Under the pieces are notes generated by a model. That model saw only the letters and a list, made by a program, of their open reading frames with translations. It ran no database searches and was not told where the DNA came from. Below, piece by piece: positions 34,653 through 46,600 of a stretch of 64,000 bases of DNA (its first letter is position 1; each line of letters starts with the position of its first letter). Source of the DNA: Holtermannia corniformis (lineage: Eukaryota; Basidiomycota; Tremellomycetes; Holtermanniales). Both the position numbers and the translations under genes were made by a program. The stretch covers positions 124,001 through 188,000 of the forward strand of contig BCIJ01000024.1 in assembly GCA_001599935.1 (NCBI GenBank), in the 5' to 3' direction.

Positions 34653-37600
34653 ATGGCGCAACCACTGTACAGAGACCCATGGGCAAAACGCGAGGCGTGG
34701 CGCAAGTCGCCCATCTTCTCCAACCGGGCAATGTTCAAGTGAGTCCGGGCCCGAGTCGGTGAGAGCGAATTCAGTTTGAGAGGATCGTATCAGCGACTGC
34801 ATCCCATCAGGGTCTCAGGACGCATAGTGGAGGACGGGCGGGCAATCTCCCCCATTGTGGAGCTGTTTGTCTCACCACCATTCCAGCTCGATCAGCAGCT
34901 CGAGTGGAGTGGACAAGTCGGCGATACAGCTCGGACCCCAAAGGCGTCGGTGGTGTAAAAGCTGACAAACTCATTCACTCATTCTTGTCTTTGTGACCCT
35001 TCGTGGCTAGCCGAGGTAGCTGGTTCCGCGTCCGCTTAGTTGATATCGATTCGAGCCTCTTTCCAGTACAAGTCCCTCGTGGTGCATCTCGCTACACAGA
35101 TGTCGGAGCTCTACGCTAGTGCCCAGACGGGCGCCCGCGCTTCAGTCGCCCTCATCTGCCGCAGTGAGTACCATCAGAGACACCGTTCAGCTTTTCAAGA
35201 GTCCGGTACTCGCGAATCGCATGATTCGCAAGCCACACTCGGTCTCCATAGCTGGGCCATGTCATTACACAATGGTCTGGTCAGGAAACATCTAGTCGAG
35301 ACGCACCGCTGGTCTCTTCAGCTAAGTCTTCCGCCCCTTGGAGATACTGCCAGTATATCTTACGGTACGCGTGGAGCATAGCTAGCAAGTAGTTTGGTAG
35401 TCTCGACATGGTCTGCTTGACCGTGCCTAGGCAATAGGAAGGCGGTGTAGAGCGTCTAAAGCAGCCGTTGGGCTGCGTTTGAAGACCGCAGGCGGTGCAG
35501 CGCACATCGCGCAATGGGTGATCTCTGAGCTAGGGGAGGACCTCTTACTTCGCCTCACCGAGGCGAATCGTGGGTTTAGATCGACAGCTCAAGGTACAAT
35601 GCGAGGTGATGCCAAGCTTGCTGCATCCAAGCGCTTCAGTTGAATCACGCGTAGCTGGCGTTTTGGGAATAGTGAGCAACCCGATATCGGGTCTCGCTGC
35701 CTTGTGTGCCAAGCTGCGCACGCCTCAACCTGAGCGCTGTACCTCAATCACACCGTTTACGCCGAGCTTGCTAATGATGCGCGTCACGGCAAGTGTTCAT
35801 CGCCGGACAACGCGCTTGATCGCAGTCGTGGCTCGACGGGCATATTGCTCAAGGCGAGACATCAATTCCCCAACCCAGCTCCTGAAGTGAGCGCTTTCGA
35901 TCCACGAAAGTTTATCGTTCACGCCTATCAGAGCTGTCGTTGTTAGGACTCTACATCTCGTCCACGGCCTATGTCACGTTGCGGACCGCGAGCTCAATGT
36001 AGATCCATCGGTTCGCCTGCTTTGAGGCGACTAGATGAATCGAGTAGACGAGCTCTATCGATTGTTCTGATGCCGGCACGAAAGGTCAGGCTCGATGCTC
36101 AGCTCAGAGTGGCTTGGTCTCGATCCTCGCTGGATCAAGTGTCGAGTCAACAGAGCTGGCAGCGACGAGCTACTACGTTCCATTCACCACTTGGTCTACG
36201 CTGGACGGCTCGTGCATCATGTTGCGGGACATTCGCGAGCTGCGCTGAATCTATGACATCGCCTGGGTTTTGGCGATCGACAGGATGATGTGATAGCTTC
36301 GTCAACTTGCTCGATGGCATGCAAGGCGCGGATTGAGGATGCCCAGGTCGTGTGTTGCATGTGGTGTCCACATGTGCATCGTCACGATGTGCGTGTAGAG
36401 CAGTCATCCATCGCATGATACTGGGCCTTGCGTCAAGCCGCACCACGTCGACGAAGCTACATTCATCATTGCTGCGTTATCGCTATCTGGGTCAGTCGTC
36501 GGACCATACCTGCCCTGCGCGATGCTACCCACAACGGGCTTCCACTTTCATTGAGTAACCTGAGCGTTGGGCGGTTGAGAAGCTGTCTTGATTCCCCTAC
36601 GGTGAGTGATCCATGGGTGTGCACCGACCATCTGCTAGCCGGATGTTGCGCTGCATCATCGAGATCACACACCGGTTATCAAATGACCTTCGGCCTACAT
36701 ATGGACATGGGAACAGTCGGTTCAGGATCTCTCGTCATGGTGGGCCGTCAACCGCTTTAGCAGTGCGAGCGTCGGTGAACGGCGACTCTGCGGTGCGCAT
36801 TGGATTCATCTCGAGACGTAATGTGTCGATGCTCTGGTTCAGCTGTTAAGCGATTCGGACAACGCGCTGTTGTAGCGCTGGACCTGGATGAATATCGCAT
36901 CACGAAAGCTATTGTTCTGTGATATTCTACTCGTGCGAACTCCCTGAGCCTCCGCGGTGTCGGATGCGAGGTTTCAGGTTGATTCTCGCACCTCAGCCTG
37001 CTCCGGCAGCTACCGCGCTTCCTGCTAACGGCTCCGGTCGGAGCTTGACCGTAGTTGCGAAGTAGCTGTCCTAGGCAGAGCGCAGTGTCGATGAACCACC
37101 ACCGGCGCTTGATGGCCTTGACTCGTGGATCTGCACACCAGGAGCAAGTCAGTGAGCTGTGACGACGCTGGGTGGCCTGCGCTCGACCAAACCACACACC
37201 AAGCTGCTAGTCTTGGAAGGGTCTGGCCCCGCAGCTTATCCAAGTGGTCCCTATCCTGTTGCTGAAAAGGATTTGTCCCGGTTAAGAGCAGACTGCTGTC
37301 CCGTTACAGAGTTCATGACTCGCCGTTTGTTCAATCGGCCGGGCTCTGGACACAACCAGCGTTCACGTTCGGCCACGTTCTGCTTTCGTCTTAAAGTTGT
37401 ACCAAGCCTTCGTCATGCACTGCCGGGCTCGGCAGACAGCACAGCAGAGTGGTCTGCTAATTTGTCTTCGGCCACGTCAGTTTATACTACGACTACGCTG
37501 CAATGTGTCACGCAACTGCTACGTGTCTTGTTGCCTCTGTTGCTAATTAGCCATCTTCGTCGTCCATGGCCGTAGCCCGAAATTTAACTCTATGCTGACC

Positions 37601-37782
37601 TCGCTACCAGGAACCTCTTTCCCGGGCTCGGCATTGCGATTGTCTCTTTCACGGCGTACGTCATCTACGATGACTACTTCAAGCCCAAGCCTGCCCACGG
37701 TCACGGCGACTCGCACGGTCACGGTCACTGGTGCGTATCCTACTTTTTCGTTACTCATCACCAACCTGACATATCTCGTAGA
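34653..37782 (+). CDS. NDUFB3: NADH:ubiquinone oxidoreductase B12-type subunit (NDUFB3)
   Basis: Small accessory subunit of the complex I membrane arm in the inner mitochondrial membrane. Exon 1 34653-34738 encodes MAQPLYRDPWAKREAWRKSP then IFSNRAMFK; a 2872-nt intron follows; exon 2 37611-37730 encodes NLFPGLGIAIVSFTAYVIYD then DYFKPKPAHGHGDSHGHGH. The RDPW-x-KREAWRK motif and the single transmembrane helix define the family, and the exons join in phase 2 (AA|G). A 51-nt intron 37731-37781 (gtgcgt, branch cctgac, ctcgtag) would then split a TGA stop codon (TG|A), giving 68 aa. If that intron is not removed the protein is extended by about 22 residues to a TAG near 37812. The His-rich tail is unusual. 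Confidence 0.87.
34739..37610 (+). other. long intron (2872 nt) of the NDUFB3 gene
   Basis: Donor gtgagt, acceptor region tatgctgacctcgctaccag. Phase 2. Several short hairpins occur inside, for example GCGAATC/GATTCGC at 35212-35229 and TTCGCCTC/GAGGCGAA at 35549-35567. No coding or RNA gene recognised. Confidence 0.85.
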
Positions 37783-37884
37783 TCGACGTGGCATGAGGGT
37801 CAGGGTGCATAGTGTATCGCAATGAAAACATCTAGAAACTCATTATGTTGCATGCTATACGCTACAGAGGATTCACAAAAATGA

Positions 37885-40834
37885 CTAAATCAGGGTGACG
37901 CCGGCAGTCATTGCGATGCCGAGCATGAGCGCAACGGCCGTTACTGGTACTGGCATAGTGTTGATGCGAGCGACGGCAGCGCCCGAGGGCGATGTGGTCG
38001 CTGTTGTGGTTGATGACGGGGCAGCTTCGGTCGCGGATGCGCCGAGCTGAGCGAGCTTGGAAGGGATCTGCACCTTGATCAACTCATGTCTTGACCGCGT
38101 TTCGGAGGTCACGCACGGTCCCGGGGGTAGGCGCATACTCGCCCGAGGGAGTACTCTCGTCGCTGACGCCGTTCCTGTGCACGTCAGCGATGCACAGACT
38201 CTTCGCGGCGCACTGACCAGCACCATTGAGTAAAGCAATCGCGGCACACTTGTGCTCGCTCCTCACCGTTCCGGCCGACGGCGCGATCGGCGAGCGCACA
38301 AGCAACGCACGTTGACCAGTTCGAGATGGTGTTGTTGAGTGTAAAGGTGCGCATGCCATTGTATGCCGTTGCGTATGCTTCGTCATTGGTGTACTCGAGC
38401 TTGTACGTGGACGTGTTGCCATAGGCGGACCATGCATAGTTGGGTACTGTCCGAGCGTGTTAGTGTTTTTCACTGCTGTGCAAGTGCGAGTGCACTGACC
38501 GTAGATGATGAGCGGGACGGTGGTGTTCACCTCGGAGCTGTTTGAGCAGCCGAAGAACGTCGGGTGAGTGTTCAGTCCTGGGCTGATCAACATATTCCCC
38601 GTACTTCTACGCCCTCAACGCACCTTGGTTGATAAAGGTGTTCGTGCCAGGGATCTCCGGCATGAACTGGCCGACACCAAGCTGCGCCGACAAGCTTTGG
38701 AAACGCCGGTATGTCGTATCTGAGATCGCAGTCAGCCAAATCAGTATCACATCGCGCTCGAAACGCACAGATCGCACTGCCGTTTGGCCACGAGTAGGTC
38801 GTGTCGGCAGAGTTGTCAAACGCAATGATGGCGTCGACGCCACGCTGGGGGATCAGAAGCGGCTCGAGGGGTAGGTTCTGGTTGGTCAAACCAGCGTCGA
38901 CGAGGGTGAGCTCTTGCCATTGCGCGGTCTGAGCCGATCAGCGAAGTGAATAAACAGGGACGTATGGTACTGACAGGATTGGTGTCGTTCGCAAACCCGC
39001 TGTGATGCAGTCAATCAGTACAGGCTCGGCTAGACCTGCATATGAGAACGTACTAGAAGGGGTTGGGGTACGTGGCGACATCGTTCTCCTGGTCCGAGAT
39101 CTCGCCCAGAATGGCCTGGATAGCTGTCTCAACGAGACCGCTGTCGCTCGACGAGTTGAGAGAGGTTAAAGCGCCTGAGAAGAGGGTGGCAGAAGTCCCG
39201 AGCACGAACCTGGATGGTCAACACGATCGCAGCTGGAGAACGTGATACTCACCCAAAGTTGTCGTAACCGATGGTGCACTGGCCCGTTGGTGTACCGCCA
39301 TTGTAGTCTGTACCAAGGTACTTCATAGACTGCGACATTATCAGCTTTGCCCGGAAAGTCGTTCGAGACTCTACATACAGTGAAGGCGCCGACAATATTA
39401 GCCTCGCCGTTTCCGACGCCGCCGCCGAAACCCCAAGTGCCAAACTCGTTGTATCTATACGGTCGCCACGTCAGCACTGTGCAGGCATGCTGACCATGAC
39501 TCACGAAAACTCCCAGCTCGTAGCGTTGGTAGCGACTGAGATTTCTCCTGGCTCGCGCTCTGCAGCGACAATGATAGGGTCTGTGCGTGTCAGTATCGAC
39601 GTGCCGCGTATGGAGTGACGCACATGGAATGTCAACCGGACTCAAGTTCGCAACGTCCGACAGCGTCAAGTTTGGCGTCTCTGTCACACCATACTCTGAT
39701 GGGAAGAGATGATCACTGAGCGCCAAACCCCAATAGCTGTCTCCCATCAGCTTCGGGCTCTAAACGCGGCCGCTAAGACCCACTCTGTGATCTGGGTGTC
39801 ATACCCGACATCACGCTTGTCCTTGACTTCCTTGAGCATGTCGGTATAGAATGCAAGCTTGTTGTCGGCGGGCACGACAAGGTTGGATTCGAGGTTCCAG
39901 TGGTTTTGGATGAGGTCAGGGATCGAGGTGTTTTGAAAGGCAAGATAGGTCCCAACGAGCCATGAGCCGCCGCTGTGGATGCATCAGTACTGTGGATCAG
40001 GGCAGAGAGCAGCACGAACGAGAGACCGGTCATGTACGAAGCGAGTTGGCCGATCTGGGCCGTCCCAGCGGCTTTTGCGTCTTCATTGCGTGGATCCTAT
40101 TATCAACGTTAGAGACAAAGCTCTACCAGTATCAAGACGTACCAAAGCCCAAAGACCACCAGCACCAGAGACCATGGCACGGTAGCCACCGCCCGAGAAC
40201 GCCAATGCGACTGTATCCACACATCAGTATCAACTCGGATCGCGATCGACTGCCGCACCCTTCGGCTGTGAGGCAGTCGAGTCATTGAGGTTCAAGTTGA
40301 GGTCCGATGCGGTGAGATTGATCGACGATAGGTAGTAATTGAACCTGTTTGACGACAGACGCTGGTTGATGTGGTTCGTTTCGACGTCCGACAGGGTCTG
40401 CGTGCATCGTCAATGCAGCTCGAACCTGCTCACAGCTCCCAACTCACTGTAGAAGCTCGCACAAACGTCCTATCCGTCGGGCAATCGACCCGCTTTGGTG
40501 CATACCCATCATCGTTGCCTCCATCGCTTCCAAGGCCGAACAAACGCTTGTCTACGACCGCACGCCCGTTCAGAACCTCGCCGTTCTCGCTGCATACACC
40601 GTCGCCGATCCATTCCTCGTTTTGCAGCCAGATGGCGACCCGGTCATCCAAGCTCGTCTGGCTGTTGGATGACGAGTGGGCAGTGCCAAAGAGATCGATA
40701 GCGATCGTTCGTGATAGCTCTTGACGCTGCTGATACGAAAGACAGGCGATCGACCGTCGGGTCCGGAGAGAAAGAGGGGTGGCGGAGGCCAAGCCGGCGG
40801 CGGCGAGTATCACCCACAACGACGAGAGCAGCAT
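37885..40834 (-). CDS. PLB1: secreted/GPI-anchored phospholipase B (lysophospholipase)
   Basis: Fungal PLB of the cytosolic PLA2-like (GX) family; it hydrolyses both acyl chains of phospholipids at the cell surface. I read about 17 exons with introns near 45-55 nt and roughly 700 aa. Start [20 protein letters not shown] is a signal peptide. Landmarks in order: [37 protein letters not shown] (oxyanion region), [16 protein letters not shown] (nucleophile Ser), [85 protein letters not shown] (catalytic Asp), [20 protein letters not shown], then Cys-rich [10 protein letters not shown] and a Ser/Thr-rich tail ending in a hydrophobic segment ([20 protein letters not shown]), as expected for a GPI signal. 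The first exon is 40834-40448, the next begins at 40396. Confidence 0.93.
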
Positions 40835-41268
40835 TGTCGTCGTTGCAGAGAGCTGCCTAGACGGCGTTCGGAGCACTGTGACCCTCTCAAAGTCGGCGTG
40901 CAGGTTACGAACAGACTCTCGGCACAGTCGTCAGAGCACACGGAGGCCGCACCGCACTGCTTGGCGGGACTGTCCCGGGCGCCGAGAGCGGAACGCGATG
41001 CGATGGGTACTGCATCCTTCTGACTAGATCCGTTCCATAGTACTATAGAAGTCGCCTCCTTTCTCCAAGCTGGCGGCCAGGTGTTGAACGGGGTTTTATG
41101 GCGAGTCAGTGGTCAGTGCTGTCAGCGTATGACAGTCCCTACTCCTCATCGAACGCACGTTCAGCCTTTCGTGTTGCCAGCTGCCCAGCAAAGCATGCCA
41201 CAGGCTACTGTACTGAGCAAGCCGTGGTATGGGTTATCGTGCAGCAGCCCCCGCCAATATGACACGAG

Positions 41269-42024
41269 CTAAAAACCGACCGCCGTCGAGACACCTCTTG
41301 GCTCGGTCGAGATCCCTCGAGCCATACAGAAGGCGTCTGGACCGTGCCGGTGGATGACACGGTCTTTGTACGAGACGAACATGTCAGAATGTGGAATCTC
41401 ATCGCCCGGCGGGTTCTGCGTAGACGTCAACCGGGAATCGGCAAGGCCATTGACTCTGCTCTCGTCGCAGTGGTCACGCCGGGCTGACGATGACACCAGG
41501 CAAGACGTTTGTGTAAGCTCTTCTATCGCGTACTGCATGCACGTCCAGTCGTCGTCACCGACGTCCGCCTCGGCCTCACGCGCGTGTACGTCTTGAACAT
41601 CGTGCTGCCGTTATGGGTCCGAGGACAGGGACCTGGTCAACACTTCGCCACTAGCGCACGCAGTCCGACTAGGACGCCATGATGAGGTACAAGAACACCG
41701 AGGCCGCCTCGCGTCAACGGCTGCGCATCTTCTCCAACTTCACGAGCGCTAACTCGCACAAGATTAGTGGCAAAGGGCTCAAGGCGGTGCTCACGAACCC
41801 GGATCCCCATCGCACCGTCGCACCCGCAAGGGGCATCGCCTCAATATGAATGGCGGTGCAAGCCGGCTATGTGTGATCAAGGAGAGTTCGATGACCGTGT
41901 CCACCCTTCGCAAGCGTCACGACACTCAGGGGGCGAGAAGCCGGGAGATAATGCCATTCCGGACGGCGATGAGACTATGGGCACTGAAGACGACGATTCC
42001 GAGATCCAAGACGCGGACGAATGA
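41269..42024 (+). CDS. uncertain + strand gene, exon structure unresolved
   Basis: The 1.5-kb gap 40835-42343 has coding-like text on the + strand in three frames: MTRAKNRPPSRHLLARSRSL and EPYRRRLDRA from about 41262; VFVRDEHVRMWNLIARRVLR; RPVVVTDVRLGLTRVYVLN then IVLPLW near 41545-41615; MRYKNTEAASRQRLRIFSNF from about 41684; and an acidic tail GDETMGTEDDDSEIQDADE with stop near 42024. The VVVTDVRLGLTRVYV string recalls the beta-strand of ribosome-binding factor A (VTITDV...RVYF), so a mitochondrial RbfA-like protein is one guess, based on one short segment only. I found no set of introns that joins all pieces. A decayed gene is equally possible. Confidence 0.3.
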
Positions 42025-42343
42025 GTTTGGCAGACGGTGATGCGATGCCTATACTATGCCTGTGAGACGACTGGTACGATTAAGCGCCGAATTTACACAG
42101 CCCTTATCCTGTGAACTGAACCAGACGTGTGCACTGTCCGGGATGACAGACAAACGGCTTGAAATCGGCTTGAAGATGGTCATGGTCGTTTGGTGCGTTC
42201 GCCTCCGTGCGCCCGTCTTCCCCCTCTCCTTCCCCCTTCATCATCTCGATTCGTTCTCGTCAACAACTTGAACAGGAAAGACTCGCAAGCATGTCCGCCT
42301 TCAACACCCCGCATCACAAACAGTGTCATCATTCAAATAAATT

Positions 42344-43335
42344 TCAATCTTCTTGGTCGACCAAACACGGCCATGAGCCCAGCCTGATGTCGTAACCAGT
42401 CGTCAAACGCGAGCAGTATCTACGCGGGTATATGTCAGCGACCCTGTTGGAAACTCGGAACCAGTACGTACTGCGATCTTCAGCGAGCAGGACCTTGAGT
42501 GCGGCCGCGACCCGGGGCATGTCTGAAGCAGGTCCGTGAATCTGCAGAGGGAGCTTGCACCCACGGCATGCACGGACAAGAGCGACATAGTAGGGCAGCG
42601 GGCACTTGAGCACGTCTTGCACTTTCCAAGTGTGCGGGTCGAGGCTGCTCTCGCCATCGTAGTCTCCGTTCAGCCATGCCCAATCCGAGCAGTGCTCGAT
42701 CAGTGAGACGGCCAAAGTCGGTTCCTTGAGGTGGGCCACGATCCGAAAGGCTTCTTGAGGATCAAATTGCATCCTTTTGAGAACGCCGCCAGGCACCTTG
42801 GCCGAGCAGACTTCGCGCATCGTGGCGAGGAAGAAGCTGTATGCGCGTCGGCAGTCGTACGTCTGCGCAAAAGATAGGGCCTTGCCGAGGTTTGCAAACG
42901 TGACCGACTTTGGGTCAAGCGACTTGTCGCCGTCTTCGTAGCGAACAAACAGCTGCAAGCCGATCGTACTCGCGTCCGCGAGCTCGATGCAGGGCTTGAC
43001 CAAGTTGTCGCACGAGTCAACCAAAGCTCGCAAGGTTTCTCTGCAGCCTCAAGTCAGCGTTGCACCTCGTCAGCACACCGAGAAACTCACGAGCCGGCTC
43101 GAAGGATATGACTCGGCACCGTCACCGAACCTCCGCCCTTCACAATCACTGTGACATTACCAGCCTCAACGACTGATTCGATGTTTTGCCACTGCACACT
43201 GTCGAGCAGACTTGCAAATTTCGCCGTGGGACTTGACACCACTGACGAAGGAGCCGTCGATGGGGTCGAAGTTACGCGGCTCGTCGAGCCCGACGTATGC
43301 GACTTGCTGGAGAGGATTGATGGCGCGCGCGACAT
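42344..43335 (-). CDS. BTB/POZ-like domain protein
   Basis: Exon 1 43335-43091, intron 43041-43090, exon 2 from 43040. A Ser/Thr-rich N-terminus precedes a BTB-type core: FASLLDSVQWQNIESVVEAG, VTVIVKGGGSVTVPSHILRA, SETLRALVDSCD, then the helical part with KALSFAQTYDCRRAYSFF and FDPQEAFRIVAHLKEPTLAV. Proteins of this kind are expanded in basidiomycetes and are usually uncharacterised; adaptor or transcription-related roles are possible. The 3' end is uncertain: an intron (gtacgt or gtactg ... cgctgac ... gcgtag) near 42430-42470 would give either NTARV or STYCSRLTTGYDIRLGSW as the tail; unspliced, the frame runs to 42344. The start is the first in-frame ATG (MSRAPSIL). Confidence 0.7.
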
Positions 43336-43617
43336 GTCGCTGTGGTCGTCGTCTTGAGTGACCGCTGGCTTCGTGGCATGGAATGTTCGATGCCCCACGG
43401 TTTTTGGCGCCAGTAGTAGTCTTGTTTCCAACACGTCTGTTCGCGTCGCTTGACGGCGGTCTAGAACACTTAGCGGCACACCGGGAACGCGATCATGATT
43501 AGGAGTGACTGCCAGGTGGTTGTCGCTCCGTAAATGTCCGCGCAGCGCCGAACCTTTGATGGGCTCAGCGACGCCACAACACGATGCCTATGCAATACAT
43601 CCCTTGTTATCCATATT

Positions 43618-46600
43618 CTAGTACCGCCGTCCTCCCGGTCGGAACGGCTCGTCGTGGTCATCTTTTGGTGGCTGCCAGCCAAGATTGCCCGCTGCGCTCG
43701 CCGGCGTCCATCCGATATCCGGACCTCCACCGTTCGCTGCTGGCCCAGCGTTGTTCTTGAGCCGTCTGGACATGCGTTGCGAGGCGTTGAGCGACGAGAC
43801 GAGCGATTTCGACGGGTGGCACAGGTGCATGAAGTTGCAGAACCTGAATTGTCAGTTTCAGTGCTTGCAGGGCCTAGTGTCAACTCACCCTTCCCGCTTG
43901 CACTCGCCCAACTCGTTTTGCCGACAGCACGCCTCTCGGAAATCTGTCACGGGCGAGAGTTCGGCATGTAGTGGCCGATTTCCGTACCATCGATCGTTGA
44001 GTTCGTCGACGGCATGTTGTGCCTCGGCCTCCCACTCGAACCGTGCGTACACGTTGCCTAGAAGGTGATCGCCCACGTTGTCGCAGACGTGCATCTCAAG
44101 CAAGTGGCCGTATTTGGTGAGATCACTGAGATGAGCGTCAGTATAGCTCAATGCTGCGAACCCGACTAGAGTGAAGTGGATAGTCAATGACAGTGGCGTA
44201 CAATAGGCTGTGCAAATACGGCGGCGAGGCAAAGATCGTCGCCCAAACACCTTCGGTAGAGCTATGCGTCAAGGCTCTACAATGCCCGCCGGTGCTCACA
44301 CAGCACAGCCTGGTTCTTGCGCAGACCAACGCTGCTTCAAGAATATGAAGCGTGGTCTCCGTTGCAGACCAGTATTAATCTGCATGATGCAACAGCGAGC
44401 CAGCGAGACGAATCAGACTGAAAAAAAGTGGTGTACTGCCCAAGTCCCAGTCACAAGCAAGATTTGCGAGAGGCGAGCGCCCTGCAGCGGAACGAGGCTC
44501 TTTGGCGCTCATCCGCCAGGTGGTTCTGCTTCGCGCCGCTATCTTGGATGCACTGATTGCTGGGTCCGCGCTAGCGGTGAGCAGCCAGTCAAGACAACCA
44601 AGCCCGTAGCAGGACACATGAGCCGCGCGAAATCCATACTGCACTTGGATATCGCACATCCGACAGAACCGCTACGCGTTTGAAGCTGTCTGACAGGTTT
44701 CCAGATCTCCAAGGCAGTCTAGGTCTCAGTCGTCTAAACCCGATTGCACGACGTGTATGCCAACGCACGGCCAGCCTGGCGCAGAGGACAGAAGATCCAT
44801 GCGTGACCCGCCGAGGCTTATAACACGCCACCATGAACCCTCTCGAGCTACAGAAAATAAAGCATCAAACGGTTCCTCGAAATGTCACTTGCCTCACAAA
44901 GTGACGCGGCCGTCATTCAAGCTAAGCCAGAACCCTCTCTAGCTACATATAGCTGGCAAGGGAGGTTGGATAGTTTGAGCGCTTGGCGTCTGTCTCATTC
45001 GTGAAGGGTAGAACTGAAAGACAGCTTATTGTGACCACTATTAGAATGCGATTGACACTGTTCGTGTGTCATCCTAGCCGAGTAGCCGACTCACGTCGCA
45101 ACAGTCCGCGATTAGCTGCGATACAGCTACCCAATCGCCCCGCGCAGCAGTGATGGCCTGAGGTGCAGATCACAAAGTATCATCCAGCATAGTCGCACAC
45201 AAGAATCACTCGACGATACGATTGACTTCTCGGACGAATGGCGGGATGCGACCTCGCCTTTACGGCTGCATCAGACACCACGATGCGATATGAGACGACA
45301 ACACGAACCCTCACAGACTCCAGCTGCACGACTCGGTTGAACATCCGTTAAGCGCGCCAGCCAAGCACAACTGCGTAAGCCAGCCCTTTTGCAGTACTTT
45401 TGACGGATGCCGAACATCGATTGTCAACCACGTCGCTTGAGCCGTGCGCAGTTTCAGGCTGACATGATAACAGCTCCCCACATACGGCAGAGATAAGGGC
45501 ATGACACTGCGCAGCAGCTGTGCCCCCGTGACTTGGGCATAAACCCATCGACGCCTACGGATAGCTTGACCGCATCAGCACATGTAGCACAGGCGATAGA
45601 AGCGCCATCTACGTGTCACACAGAGAGCTGTATGGCGAACATGTGACACCCATCATCGGTGAAAGGCGTAAAGCTGGTAGCAGCTCAAAGTTACGATTTG
45701 ATGGATGCCACTCTCTACGCAAGACAGTTGATCCGTACACATTGCCCGTCGTCTGACCCGGCGGGCATGTAACGCTATCGCATAGCTTACGATCAGCGAG
45801 CGCTTTCAGGAATGGCTCATAGCTGACAGCGTCACGACTGCAGAAAACGATATCTGTACCGCCCGTCAGATCGCCAATGCATAGCCGATGAACGGCTACA
45901 GCGGGCACAGTCATTGCATCCCCGTCTGTGCATCATCGCAACGATCGAGAGGCTGCTGCAAGCGGCCACAGAGACAGCGACCACGCGTACGCGATCTGGT
46001 ACGGTGGCTTCGATACGCTTCTTGAAGAGCGCTAGGGTAGCTGCAGATACGTTCCCAGCGGGCGTCGCGACATACAGCCGACATGACGTCGGACGGCACA
46101 AGAGTGCGCGTCTGCGAGATACGGACCCATGCAGCTAGGCCAGCTGCTGTGGTACATCCCCGACGGGCGCACTGCTGCAGAGAACGTTTCTCAAGCAGTA
46201 GCTGCCAGCAGCTGTGCATCGACGTGTTCAGCAATTATGGCCTCCAGGCGCGAGTATATCCCCGATGAGAGCCGCTATGTAGGATACGTAAGAGCTGGTG
46301 ATCAGCTCGACGTGTGCGTTGGACGGCTCGCCGTCTCACCGTCAGCGTTGAGTATGAACGCACTGCCACCCTTCAACGATGAGCAAAACCAAAGCTTCGA
46401 GCAGCTCTACCGCTAGGGTTGACGGATGGTTGCACGCCATTACACCATCGCAGTAGCATTGCGAAGATCAGCCGAATGAGTGACTAGCCAGACAGCCCGA
46501 GACCACGCCGATGGATGCGACGTACTCGTCACCGTGAACGCTCAGAGGATTCAAAGAGTACCAATCGTGAGCATGGCCCGACTGGATCAACAGGAGGCAG

